DNA of 53,403 nucleotides from Gemmatimonadota bacterium (GTDB lineage Bacteria; Gemmatimonadota; Gemmatimonadetes; Longimicrobiales; Gaopeijiaceae): NCBI GenBank assembly GCA_007121555.1, contig SKKH01000254.1, positions 1 to 53,403 of the forward strand, read 5' to 3'. Shown piece by piece: positions 16,396 to 25,022 of this stretch (position 1 is its first letter; each line of letters starts with the position of its first letter). The notes under the pieces were generated by a model. It saw only the letters and a program-made list of their open reading frames with translations, ran no database searches and was not told where the DNA came from. The position numbers and the translations under genes were made by a program.

Positions 16396-17505
16396 TCAGG
16401 AGGTCGCGCTGGCGCCGGGCCAGGGCTCGCTCCCCCGGACCGCTTCCAGGGGTTCGACGCTGCGTCCCCCCGCCCGACTGGCCCACTGGCGCGCCCGGGC
16501 GGAGAGCTGCTTCGGGCCCAGGATGTGGCCCGAGGGAAAGCCGTAGCCGGCCACAGCTTCCTCCTTTCCCTTGAGGAATGAGCTGATGGCGACGAATACC
16601 GTGGGCCTGAACGTCTCCGAGGAGTCACCTGAATCATAACAGAAGATGAGGGGCACGTTGGTGCCGAGCTTCATCGCCAGGTCGAAGAGGGAGGCGGATC
16701 GAGCGTCCTGGCGATTGGGGGTGGGCAGATAGAGGAGATCCGGAAGGATGCCTTCCAGCACCTTCCCAAGGACGTCTCGAGCGGCCTTCTGGAATTCCTT
16801 CTCCACCTGGAGGGAGGCCGACCCCACGAAGGCCGTGGCCCCGAGGATGCCGCTCGCCGTCTTGGCCTGCTTCCGGCGTTCCCGGTCCGCTCCGTCGTCG
16901 GTGGACTCGGTGCTCAGCAGAAGGGACATGATCCGGTCTCCCCGGGCGGCGTGCCGAAGCAGGATTCCTCCCATCCCTGCTTCGATCTCGCCGGGACGGA
17001 GCCCCACCGCCAGCACCTGACGGGAGGGCTCCCGAGCTCTGGTGCTCGTCTCCTCCTCATCCGGTCCGGTGGAGGGTTCGGCCGGGACGAGCTCCAGCTC
17101 CGTTCCCTGGACCAGCTGAGTCACTGCGGTCAGGAGCTCATCCCGATCCAGGGGCTTGAGCAGTACCCGATCCGCCCCCCGATTCAGGGCGTCGTCTCCG
17201 TACTCGGGGCCAGTGTGGCCGGTGGTGGCCAGGATGGGGGTCGCCGGATGCGTTCTCCGGCTCACCTCGATGACCGCCTGACCAAACGCACCCGGGAGGT
17301 TCAGGTCTGTGATGATGAGGGCCCAGCCTCCTCTGGCGGCCAGTTCTGAACCCCGAATTCCATCCTGCGCCAGAGTGACCTGGTACTGGCCCGTGGCCTC
17401 CAGCAGAAACTGGAGGAGGTGGGCATGGTCCAGGTCGTCTTCCACGAGGAGGACGGGCCGAGCGCTGGGAGGCGACGGGTCGGGGGTATCGGGTGGGGTA
17501 GCCAT
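16396..17505 (-). CDS. Response-regulator receiver fused to degenerate PIG-L/LmbE-like domain
   Basis: Residues 17-130 are a complete receiver: acidic pocket E22-D23-D24, phospho-acceptor D67 (ITDLNLPG), T94/T95 and K117. Residues about 160-330 follow the PIG-L deacetylase pattern: a first strand VLAVG, then EIEAGMGGILLRHAARGDRIMSLLLSTE, a SGILGATAF helix, and LYLPTPNRQDARSASL. In active enzymes the first loop is A-H-P-D-D and the later one contains H-Q-D-H; here they read L-R-P-G-E and N-R-Q-D-A, so metal binding is probably lost. It may be a signalling protein that binds rather than cleaves a ligand. No histidine kinase is adjacent. Confidence 0.72.
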   Translation of the reverse strand: MATPPDTPDPSPPSARPVLLVEDDLDHAHLLQFLLEATGQYQVTLAQDGIRGSELAARGGWALIITDLNLPGAFGQAVIEVSRRTHPATPILATTGHTGPEYGDDALNRGADRVLLKPLDRDELLTAVTQLVQGTELELVPAEPSTGPDEEETSTRAREPSRQVLAVGLRPGEIEAGMGGILLRHAARGDRIMSLLLSTESTDDGADRERRKQAKTASGILGATAFVGSASLQVEKEFQKAARDVLGKVLEGILPDLLYLPTPNRQDARSASLFDLAMKLGTNVPLIFCYDSGDSSETFRPTVFVAISSFLKGKEEAVAGYGFPSGHILGPKQLSARARQWASRAGGRSVEPLEAVRGSEPWPGASATS

Positions 17506-17640
17506 GACGGGTCTGGCCGGTGGGAGAGGGACTCAGAGAGGATCGGACCCCGTATGGTGCCGGGGTGTCGATCGGTCGGAGACATCTGTGTAACGGGCGT
17601 GAACAATGTCGGAGGAGTTGTGATGGTGTGCCAGTGCCTC

Positions 17641-18927
17641 TCATCGTTCCGCAGGTCGGTCGACCCGGCTGGAGGATGTCCGTGCCGTCAGCTTCGTCGT
17701 CGAGGCCGCAGCTGGGTCCGGGGCGGATCCGGAGTCTCCGAGCCCACGGGGTTCCGGGACCATGAACCAGACCATGAGTCCCATCCCCATGACCGAGAGC
17801 CCGGCCAGAACCGCTGTGGGACCGAAGCCCGAGCTCTCATAGATGAAGCCCGACAAGGTGGCCCCCACTGCGAACCCCACCTGCCCCAGCGCCACCGTCA
17901 GGCTCAGGAGGGAGCCCCGGCGCTTGTCCGAGACCAGAGCCGTGAGAAGGGCGGAGAAGGGCCCGATTCGCATGGCTACAAGGGCCATGACCAGGAAGAA
18001 GTAGGGGAAGGCTGCCGTCACACTTCCGACTACGACGGTTGTCAGGGCCATCACCACCGAGAGTCCGGTGCATGAGAAGAGGATGATTCCCTTCCGTCCC
18101 ACCCGGTCCGAGATTCGACCGGCCTGCGGACCCACGAGGACGTTGGCGACCCCGCCCACGAGAAAGAGAAGCCCGATCTGGTTCGCTGTGGCGCCGATCT
18201 CCCGCTCCAACCAGGTAGGCAGGTAGACCACGTAGAAGGAGACGCCCAGGAACATCAGGAAGAACGCACCACACGCCGCTTTCACCCCGTGGGTGTCGAG
18301 CATCCCCCGATAGTCACGCAGGGCGCCCCTGAGGGTCACCGGGTTGGCGCTGCGTTCCACATCCGGCTGGGGAAGGCGGAGGAGGATGAGAATGAAGGTC
18401 GCCGCCATGCACACCGCGAAGAGGATGAACGGGGTGCGAAACCCATAGGCGCCGGCCAGGACCACCCCGAGCGGGATTCCCAGGATCTGGCCGAAGGCGG
18501 CTCCGCTCATGACCCAACCCGTGGCCCATCCCCTCCTTTCATAGGGGAAGTAGTCGCCTACGTACGAGACCGCGGACCCGGAAAGAATCCCTCCGGCCAC
18601 GCCGGTGAGGATGCGGACCGCCATGAACGAAGTGTAGTCCGTGACCAGGAGATGTGCGGCCAGCCCGGCCGTCATGAGACCGGTTCCGGCCAGAAGGATC
18701 TGTCGCCGGCCCACCCGGTCGGAGAAGGGGCCCGAGATCACGGCGAAGATGCCGACCATGACCGAGTAGGCGGAGACGAGCGTCCCCAGGAGGGCCTCCC
18801 GGATGCCCAGCTCGTCTCCCACGAGGGGAAGGATGGGCGCGATGATCATGATCTGGCTGCTGGCTGAGAAGACCAGGAGCCAGAGGGCGAAGACCACCAG
18901 CCAGGGATGAGGGCGGGGGATCGTCAA
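17641..18927 (-). CDS. Major facilitator superfamily transporter
   Basis: The 428-residue protein has about 12 hydrophobic segments. The MFS loop 2-3 motif is visible as GPFSDRVGRRQILL (about 66-79), and its pseudo-repeat in the second half as GRISDRVGRKGIIL. SGAAFGQILGIPLG in helix 5 resembles the antiporter motif C of drug:proton exchangers. Substrate is unknown; the Araj/multidrug exporter group is likely. Start is a TTG at 18,927 with no clear ribosome site. It lies 25 bases downstream of the short-chain dehydrogenase and is probably co-transcribed. Confidence 0.85.
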   Translation of the reverse strand: MTIPRPHPWLVVFALWLLVFSASSQIMIIAPILPLVGDELGIREALLGTLVSAYSVMVGIFAVISGPFSDRVGRRQILLAGTGLMTAGLAAHLLVTDYTSFMAVRILTGVAGGILSGSAVSYVGDYFPYERRGWATGWVMSGAAFGQILGIPLGVVLAGAYGFRTPFILFAVCMAATFILILLRLPQPDVERSANPVTLRGALRDYRGMLDTHGVKAACGAFFLMFLGVSFYVVYLPTWLEREIGATANQIGLLFLVGGVANVLVGPQAGRISDRVGRKGIILFSCTGLSVVMALTTVVVGSVTAAFPYFFLVMALVAMRIGPFSALLTALVSDKRRGSLLSLTVALGQVGFAVGATLSGFIYESSGFGPTAVLAGLSVMGMGLMVWFMVPEPRGLGDSGSAPDPAAASTTKLTARTSSSRVDRPAER

Positions 18928-18952
18928 GGTCGGGAGAATTCCCAGAAACGTG

Positions 18953-19786
18953 TCATTGGTCTTCAGCGCTTCCCGGTTCGCTTCGGCGATGAAGCACGAA
19001 GGGGCTCCGTTGATCCGTGGGGTAGATCACGGTCTGGAAGATGTTCACATGGGGTGGGGCCGCGGCGACGTAGCGGACCACCTCAGCCACATCGTCCGGA
19101 GATAGAGGAGTATACCCTTCGTAGACCTTCTTTGCCCGGCTCTCATCGCCGCGGAACCGGACCCGGGAGAACTCGGTTTCCACCAGGCCCGGGTCCACGC
19201 TGGAGACCCGGATCCGCGTCCCCACCAGATCCATGTTCAATCCCTCGGTCAGGGCCTTTACCGCGAACTTGCTGGCATTATAGACGTTTCCGCCCGGATA
19301 GACGATGTGCCCCGCGATACTCCCGAGATTGACCACGTGGCCCGAGTCCCGTTCCACCATGGCGGGGAGGAAGCCCCGGGTCATGTAGAGGAGGCCCTTC
19401 ACATTGGTGTCGATCATCTCCTCCCAGTCGCGCACCTCGCCCTCGTGCAATGGGGAGAGCCCTCGGGAGAGACCGGCGTTGTTCACCAGGACATCCGGAG
19501 CACCGGAGGTCTCCAGGGTCCGTTCCACGAACCGGTCCACCTGCGAGGGATCCCGGACGTCCACCTTCCCCACCTCGACCCGAACCCCGTACCGCTGGGT
19601 CAGCTCCTCCTGGATCTCCTCGAGCCGGTCCTGCCGGCGGGCCGCCAGGGTGAGGTGGGCACCCTCTCGTGCGAAGGCCTCCGCGCAACTCCGACCGATC
19701 CCCGCGCTCGCGCCGGTGATCACGGCGTGGAGGTCTTGCAGGGGACGACGTGGGGAACCGGGGGGCTGGGTAGGGGAATCGGGCAT
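18953..19786 (-). CDS. Short-chain dehydrogenase/reductase (YdfG-like)
   Basis: The 277-residue product is a classical SDR. The cofactor loop is ITGASAGIGRS (about 23-33), with an AARRQDRL segment suggesting NADP preference; NNAG is near residue 106, and the catalytic Tyr and Lys lie in YNASKFAVKALTEGLN. The C-terminal region (DPGLVETEFSRVRFRGDESRAKKVYEGYTPLSPDDVAEVV) closely follows YdfG/serine 3-dehydrogenase-like enzymes acting on 3-hydroxy acids. Substrate remains a guess. It is the first gene of a pair with the MFS transporter. Confidence 0.87.
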   Translation of the reverse strand: MPDSPTQPPGSPRRPLQDLHAVITGASAGIGRSCAEAFAREGAHLTLAARRQDRLEEIQEELTQRYGVRVEVGKVDVRDPSQVDRFVERTLETSGAPDVLVNNAGLSRGLSPLHEGEVRDWEEMIDTNVKGLLYMTRGFLPAMVERDSGHVVNLGSIAGHIVYPGGNVYNASKFAVKALTEGLNMDLVGTRIRVSSVDPGLVETEFSRVRFRGDESRAKKVYEGYTPLSPDDVAEVVRYVAAAPPHVNIFQTVIYPTDQRSPFVLHRRSEPGSAEDQ

Positions 19787-20118
19787 GGGACTGGGCCTTG
19801 GAGCGGGGGATGGCGTGGGTGACAGCCGTCCAGGAACGCCGGTGGTTGCGTCGCTCCTGCGGCGGCATCATGGTAGTGTCCTGAGCCATGGACTCGCCGG
19901 CATTCGTGACCCGGTGCATCCACGGTGGTTGCGTTGCTTCGGATCGCGATTCGACGCTGGGACGGCCGGGCAGGGCCGGAACCTCCTGCGGCACCGCTGG
20001 AGCTTGCCGGGTGTAGACCTCAGTTCAGCGGTGGTTCCCATCGGTTCGCCCCGGCCACCGCCTGGTTCAGACTTCCTCGACGGATCGGCGGTCTTACACG
20101 ATCGAAGGAGTTCCACCC
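19787..20118. promoter_or_regulatory. Divergent intergenic region, SDR / CsgG-like gene
   Basis: These 332 bases separate divergently transcribed genes and should hold both promoters. The only clear structure is a direct repeat, CGGTGGTTGCGT at 19,840-19,851 and 19,923-19,934; allowing one mismatch it extends to 16 bases (followed by C/T, then GCT). I see no convincing sigma-70 hexamers. GGAG precedes the CsgG-like ATG by nine bases. Confidence 0.45.
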
Positions 20119-20859
20119 ATGGACGTGCTCACCTACATGCGGGCCGGTCTCCGGATTCCGGGATCCGCCTCCACGCTGCTCCTGGTGCCCTTCCTCTTCC
20201 TGGCGTCCCCCGTTGGGGCTCAGGATACCCAGGCCGACGACCGGCCGGGGGTGGCGGTGCTCCAGTTCGAGAACGGCGGCTCCTTCGGTCCGGACCAGGA
20301 GGATTTCCAGGCGCTGGGCGTCGGCCTGCAGCAGATGCTGCTCACCGAACTGGAGCAGAACTCCTCGCTCCGGATCGTCGAGCGGTCGATGCTCCGGTCC
20401 CTCATGGAGGAGCAGGAGCTGGCAGCCGCGGGTCGGGTGGAGGCGGGAACGGCGGCCGAGATTGGTCGACTCGTGGGTGCCCGCTATGTGATCACTGGGG
20501 TCTTCATGGATGTGTGGGGAGACTTCCGCATGGACGCCCGGGTCGTGGACGTGGAGTCCAGCGAGATCATCAACACCCAGCAGGTCCGAGACCAGCGGGA
20601 GAAGATCTACGACATGCTGGTGAACCTTGCCAGCCAGGTCACTGAGGGCGTGGACCTTCCTCCCCTCAGCAGGGAGGTTCGGGAATCCCGGGAGTCGCGC
20701 GAAATTCCGGCCGAGGCCGTCATCCTCTTCTCCCGCGCCCAGACCTACGAGGACTTCGGGGACCGGGATCGAGCCGTCGAGGTCTATCAGCGGATCGTGG
20801 AAGAGTTCCCCCAGATGACCGAGGCTCGGGAGGCCCTGGAGCAGATCTCCACGGACTGA
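20119..20859 (+). CDS. CsgG/FlgO-like secreted protein with C-terminal TPR-like end
   Basis: The 246-residue product has a signal peptide cleaved after about residue 34 (FLASPVGA). Residues about 43-175 match the CsgG-type nucleotide-free alpha/beta domain: VAVLQFEN, LGVGLQQMLLTELEQNSSLRIVERSML, EIGRLVGARYVITGVF and ARVVDVESSEII. A helical repeat at the end (ILFSRAQTYEDFGDRDRAVEVYQRIVEEFPQMTEA) is TPR-like. CsgG relatives assemble in the periplasm or outer membrane. Its stop directly abuts the stop of the convergent FHA-protease gene; a link to the T6SS is possible but not shown. Confidence 0.78.
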   Translation: MDVLTYMRAGLRIPGSASTLLLVPFLFLASPVGAQDTQADDRPGVAVLQFENGGSFGPDQEDFQALGVGLQQMLLTELEQNSSLRIVERSMLRSLMEEQELAAAGRVEAGTAAEIGRLVGARYVITGVFMDVWGDFRMDARVVDVESSEIINTQQVRDQREKIYDMLVNLASQVTEGVDLPPLSREVRESRESREIPAEAVILFSRAQTYEDFGDRDRAVEVYQRIVEEFPQMTEAREALEQISTD

Positions 20860-22320
20860 TCAGCCGTCCCCTCCGCGGATCGCCTCCAGGAGGGGGAGGG
20901 CTGCCGGGATGGGCACGGCCAGAAGCACTCGGACGTCGCCATCTTGACGACCCCCGTAGAGGATCCCCACCACCTGACCCGATCCATCGAAGATAGGGCT
21001 TCCACTCGCCCCGGGCTGACCGTATCCCTGGATTTCCATTCCTCCGGAGGTCTGGCCCATGAGGACTCCTGCGCTGAGGAGTGGGCGGACCGGAGCCCGC
21101 TCCCCCCCCACGGTCCCGACCTCTCCGCCCAGGGGGAATCCGAGCGAGGCCACGGGCGTGCCTGAAGACAGGGTGTCGGGACGAAGGTTCAGCCCGGCTA
21201 CGACGGGCACTTCTCCCTCCAGGTTCTCCACCTGGAGCGCGGCCACGTCCCATTCCGACGAGGCCCCCAGCAGCCGGGCCGGGAAGACCTGGGACGAGTC
21301 GGTGAACTGAACCGCAATCCGTGAGGGGGGATCCTCTCCCCCCTCTTCCAGGAGGAGGTGCCGGCTGGTGAGGAGCACCCCCGATGTTCCCACGGCGAAA
21401 CCGCTCCCCGTGGCCACCTCTCCTCCCGGCTGTTCGACGAAGATCATGGCGACGGCCTGTCGGTTGGCGTCCCGGATTCCGTCGAAGTCCAGGGAAGCGG
21501 CGAGTTGCTGGCGTTCCAGCGCCGCGGTGGCCTCCCTGAGACGTTGCTCCAGCTCCGCCCGTTCGGCGGAAGGGGCACCCGGAGCTTCCTCTTCCACGGA
21601 TTCCGCTGGGGCGCCGGCCGGAGCGGAGCCGGCAGCGACCTCCTGTCGAATCTCCCGCAGTTCGTCCCGGGATCGCTCCAGGGCCTGATCGAGCTCCTGG
21701 AGCTCCGCCTGAAGTGTGCGGGTCACCTCCTCTTCCACCCGCAGCAGCGAGTCCGCCCGCGACTCGAGTTCGGCACGTTCCTGGGCCCACTCCGCCCGCT
21801 CCCGCGATGTGATGAGGAGGATGGATCCCACCACGAAGCTGAGGACGAGGACCAGCCCCAACGCACCCCAGCGGTAGCGCCGGCTCATGTCGTGGATCTG
21901 GATCCGTGCCTGGGTCTCCGGTCCCGGGGGGCGCTCGTCCGAGTGACCGGCCGAGGTCTCGGTCCGGGCGGAGCCAGGCGGGACCGCCGGGGGCGGCGAC
22001 GTTCTGAAGCGAGGGGAACGAATCTCCAGGAGCGGGCCCCGAGGGCCCAGGCGAATCTCGTCCCCCATCTCGACTCGCACCGGTTGAGGGCCCAGCGGAC
22101 GGCCGTTCAGGAACGTGCCGTTCCGACTCCCCAGATCCTTGAGGAACCACGTCCCCTCCACACGGCTCAACTCGGCGTGGAGCGCCGAGACCTCGAGGTC
22201 TCGCTCCGGGTCGAGGGCCACCTCCAGGTCAGGGCGGCGACCGATCCGAAGCCGGTCCGAGTCCACGCGGATCCGCGCGCCGGCGCGCGCTCCGGAGCGG
22301 ATCAGGAGGTGGGGAGTCAT
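20860..22320 (-). CDS. Transmembrane FHA-domain protein with periplasmic trypsin-like protease
   Basis: Residues 1-100 form an FHA domain with the phosphothreonine-binding motifs (RIGRRPDLEV, SALHAELS, LGSRNGTFLNG). A proline-rich linker leads to a transmembrane helix at about 151-172 preceded by SRRYR, so the FHA domain should be cytoplasmic. Residues 175-275 are a coiled coil. Residues 285-480 form a trypsin/HtrA-like protease with His321 (TSRHLL), Asp358 (SEWDVAAL) and Ser439 (GQPGASGSPIFD) in proper order, predicted to be periplasmic. It is last in the tssKLM-ppkA-pppA operon, 12 bases after pppA. In known T6SSs, Fha proteins receive the PpkA signal; fusion to a protease is unusual. Confidence 0.85.
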   Translation of the reverse strand: MTPHLLIRSGARAGARIRVDSDRLRIGRRPDLEVALDPERDLEVSALHAELSRVEGTWFLKDLGSRNGTFLNGRPLGPQPVRVEMGDEIRLGPRGPLLEIRSPRFRTSPPPAVPPGSARTETSAGHSDERPPGPETQARIQIHDMSRRYRWGALGLVLVLSFVVGSILLITSRERAEWAQERAELESRADSLLRVEEEVTRTLQAELQELDQALERSRDELREIRQEVAAGSAPAGAPAESVEEEAPGAPSAERAELEQRLREATAALERQQLAASLDFDGIRDANRQAVAMIFVEQPGGEVATGSGFAVGTSGVLLTSRHLLLEEGGEDPPSRIAVQFTDSSQVFPARLLGASSEWDVAALQVENLEGEVPVVAGLNLRPDTLSSGTPVASLGFPLGGEVGTVGGERAPVRPLLSAGVLMGQTSGGMEIQGYGQPGASGSPIFDGSGQVVGILYGGRQDGDVRVLLAVPIPAALPLLEAIRGGDG

Positions 22321-22332
22321 GTCCGGTGTCCG

Positions 22333-23262
22333 TCAGACGGCGTCGGACTGGAACGGCCGGCGCCTCAACTGGTCGCCGTCCGAGGGTGCCTGGAGTCCCT
22401 CGCCGTGCAGGTGGCCCATAATGACGGTGATGTTGTCGGGTCCCCCCCGCTCGTTGGCCAGTGCCACCAGCTCGGAGCAGGCGGAGCGGGGGTTCGCAGC
22501 CCGGGCCACGATGGTCCCGATCTCCGCATCGTTGACCGGGCCTGAGAGCCCGTCGGAGCAGAGCAGAAGTCGGTCGCCTCGCCGGAGGGGATGATAGGTG
22601 AGGGCCACGTTCACCTGGGGTTCGGTCCCGAGGGCCTGCAGCAGGACGCTGCGATGGATGCTCGCCTCGGCCTCGGCCTGAGTCATGGCTCCCTGGTCCA
22701 TGAGTTCCTGCACCATGGACTGATCCCGGGTGAGCTGGACGATCCGGTCACCGCGAACCAGGTAGGCTCGGGAGTCGCCCACCTGGGCCAGGTAGACGAA
22801 GTCGTCCAGAATTCCAGCCGCCGTGGCCGTGGTGCCCATTCCAGCCAGCTCCGGTCGGACCCTGGATCGCTCGAAGACCTTGTGGTTCGCCTCGCGGACG
22901 GCCTCCTCCAGATGATGAGCGAAGCGTTCGGGGGTCTTGAGCCGATCTCCCCCCCATCCCTGGACCAGGCTCTCGGTGAGGGCGGAGACCGCGAGGCGCG
23001 AAGCCACCTGACCGCCCGCCGCCCCGCCCATTCCATCGGCCACGAGGAGGAGGGCCCCTCGGCGGCCCAGACGGATGTTCGGTTGGGCTCCGTCCGAGGG
23101 CTCGGGTGAATCGGGGCCCAGGAGAAATCCACCATCGCTTCCCTCATCCGGGAGTTCCGCGATGAGAAAGGCATCCTGGTTCTCCGAGCGGGCCTGACCC
23201 ACGTCGGAGAGCCCCCAGATTGAGAGTTCCACAGGCCGATCCTCTCCGGGAAAGGGGCTCAT
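22333..23262 (-). CDS. pppA: PP2C-family Ser/Thr phosphatase of the T6SS (PppA-like)
   Basis: The 309-residue product has the PP2C metal-binding motifs: SDVGQARSENQDAF near residues 19-32, LLVADGMGGAAGGQVAS near 75-91, GDSRAYLVRGDRIVQLTRDQS near 160-180, and RLLLCSDGLSGPV near 233-245. It is expected to remove phosphates added by the adjacent kinase, as PppA does to Fha1 in Pseudomonas. An AGGAGG six bases before the ATG at 23,262 makes that start better than the GTG at 23,265; either way the gene overlaps the kinase stop. Confidence 0.9.
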   Translation of the reverse strand: MSPFPGEDRPVELSIWGLSDVGQARSENQDAFLIAELPDEGSDGGFLLGPDSPEPSDGAQPNIRLGRRGALLLVADGMGGAAGGQVASRLAVSALTESLVQGWGGDRLKTPERFAHHLEEAVREANHKVFERSRVRPELAGMGTTATAAGILDDFVYLAQVGDSRAYLVRGDRIVQLTRDQSMVQELMDQGAMTQAEAEASIHRSVLLQALGTEPQVNVALTYHPLRRGDRLLLCSDGLSGPVNDAEIGTIVARAANPRSACSELVALANERGGPDNITVIMGHLHGEGLQAPSDGDQLRRRPFQSDAV

Positions 23263-25022
23263 CACAGTCCTCCTCGGTGGACATCTCGCACCGAGATGTA
23301 CCGTTCGATGGGGTCGAGTCGGGCGGCCTCCTCGAGGAGTTCGACCCCTCGGATCGAATCGCCCAGGGGGATGAGAGTGAGTCCCAGGACGTAGGCCGCG
23401 AAGGCTCGATCCTCGACCGGAAGGCCCGGGGTCTCCCGGATCGCGGACACAGTGTCCCGGACGGCTTCGAAGGTCGTGGTGGTCGGCGTCTCGTCCATGG
23501 CGATGAAGAGGCGACGGAGGGTCGCCGTGGCCTCCTCGGGATCCACCTGGATTCCCGGTTCCCGGACGGGAGCGTCGGGCTCCTCGGCCGGAGCCAGTTG
23601 GGCCTCCACGGGCGGGTCCGGGTCTCTTTGCGGGGGGACCTCCTCCCGGGCTGGTGGATCGTCGGCCTGGTCCTCCTCTGCGGGTGGGGAAACGGGGTCT
23701 TCCCCGGGCTCCACCTCCTCCCGGGCGGGATCCGCCTCTTCGGCATCGAATTCGCTCTCCAGGGCCGTGACCGTCCCGGGATCGCCCTCCTCTCCAACCC
23801 CCAGCGCGCCCAGCGCCAGGTAGGCCGCGACGCTGCCGCCTCCGATGATGAGGAGCGCCACCAGCCCGATTCCCAGGAGGATCAACCGGGGGGAGCCGCC
23901 CCCTCCTCGCTCGCCGGCGGAGGTCCCCTGAGCAGAGGGGGCGCCGCCCCCCGAGGCCTGGCCGCCAGCCGATACGGCTTCTCCTTCTCCCGTGGCCGAG
24001 ACGAGTGGGCTCTCCGGATCTCCTGAACCCGGGGCCCTCGTGGGCAGCGGGGCTGCTGCGGCCACCCCACCCGCCTCCGAAGCGGGGGACGGAGCCGCTG
24101 GCGTAATGCCCCCCTCACGCACGGCTTCCTGGAGCTGCCGGGCGAAGCTGCGTGCCTCGGCGGGTCGGTCCCCGGCCTTTCGGGCCAACCCCGCCGCCAC
24201 GGTCCGCTCCAGCGCCCTGGGAAACGGGTGGCCCGCCACCTCGGAGAGTCCAGTGGGCTCACGGGTGAGGCGCTGGACCATGATCTCCTGGGCCGTCTCA
24301 CCTTCGAATGGGAGCTTCCCGGTGAGCATCCGGAAGAGGACGAGAGCCATGGAGTAGATGTCACTCCGGCCGTCCAGGGGGTCTCCGGTGAGCTGCTCGG
24401 GGCTCATGTACTCCGGCGTACCCACGACGAACCCGTGGCGGGTCACCGCCGGTCCCTCCTCTTCGGCGGGGCCCCTGGCGATGTCGAAGTCCACCACCTT
24501 GACCTGTTCCGACCCGTCGGGCTGTCGGGCCACCATGATGTTGTCGGGCTTCAGGTCCCGGTGGATGATGCCAAGGGAGTGGGCGGCCTGGAGGGCCTCT
24601 CCCACCTGACTGATGAGGGCCACCGCCCGTTCTGGCGAGAGGGGACCCTGGTCTTCCAGCAGCTGGCCCAGGGTCGGTCCGTCCACGTACTCCATGGCCA
24701 GGAAGTGAAAGCCCTCTTCAGTATTGCCGAAATCGTAGAGGGTGCAGACGTTCGGGTGGCGGATGCGGGAGACGTTCCGGGCGCCCCGGGTGAACCGGGC
24801 GATGGCCTCCGGGTCACGAGCCATGGCGGCTCGGAGCACCTTGATCGCGTCGCGCCGTCCGATCCGGGTGTGCTCGCCCAGGTAGACGGCTCCCATGGCC
24901 CCCACCCCGAGCCGCCGGATGACCCGGTAGCGGCCGGCCAGGATGGTCCCGGTCAGCTCGGTGGCGTCCGGTTCACGGCCTTCGCCCGCACCGCCGTCCG
25001 ACGAGGTGGGGGGTTGGCTCAT
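23262..25022 (-). CDS. ppkA: Transmembrane Ser/Thr protein kinase of the T6SS (PpkA-like)
   Basis: The 586-residue product has a Hanks-type kinase domain at residues 30-300: glycine loop RLGVGAMGAVY, Lys61, HRDLKPDN at 154-161, and activation-segment end GTPEYMSPEQ at about 201-210. The usual DFG is DFD (178-180). A linker rich in Gly, Pro and Ala precedes a transmembrane helix (380-406). The periplasmic part is acidic and proline-rich, ending in a helical region (about 500-586). The family phosphorylates FHA-containing T6SS proteins to trigger assembly. ATGA overlap with the lipoprotein gene and overlap with pppA indicate translational coupling. Confidence 0.9.
   Translation of the reverse strand: MSQPPTSSDGGAGEGREPDATELTGTILAGRYRVIRRLGVGAMGAVYLGEHTRIGRRDAIKVLRAAMARDPEAIARFTRGARNVSRIRHPNVCTLYDFGNTEEGFHFLAMEYVDGPTLGQLLEDQGPLSPERAVALISQVGEALQAAHSLGIIHRDLKPDNIMVARQPDGSEQVKVVDFDIARGPAEEEGPAVTRHGFVVGTPEYMSPEQLTGDPLDGRSDIYSMALVLFRMLTGKLPFEGETAQEIMVQRLTREPTGLSEVAGHPFPRALERTVAAGLARKAGDRPAEARSFARQLQEAVREGGITPAAPSPASEAGGVAAAAPLPTRAPGSGDPESPLVSATGEGEAVSAGGQASGGGAPSAQGTSAGERGGGGSPRLILLGIGLVALLIIGGGSVAAYLALGALGVGEEGDPGTVTALESEFDAEEADPAREEVEPGEDPVSPPAEEDQADDPPAREEVPPQRDPDPPVEAQLAPAEEPDAPVREPGIQVDPEEATATLRRLFIAMDETPTTTTFEAVRDTVSAIRETPGLPVEDRAFAAYVLGLTLIPLGDSIRGVELLEEAARLDPIERYISVRDVHRGGL

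Noticed and set aside
20119-20859. Counting the CsgG/TPR protein as a T6SS component
   Set aside because: It is on the opposite strand, outside the coupled operons, and no known T6SS uses a CsgG-like protein; adjacency alone is insufficient.
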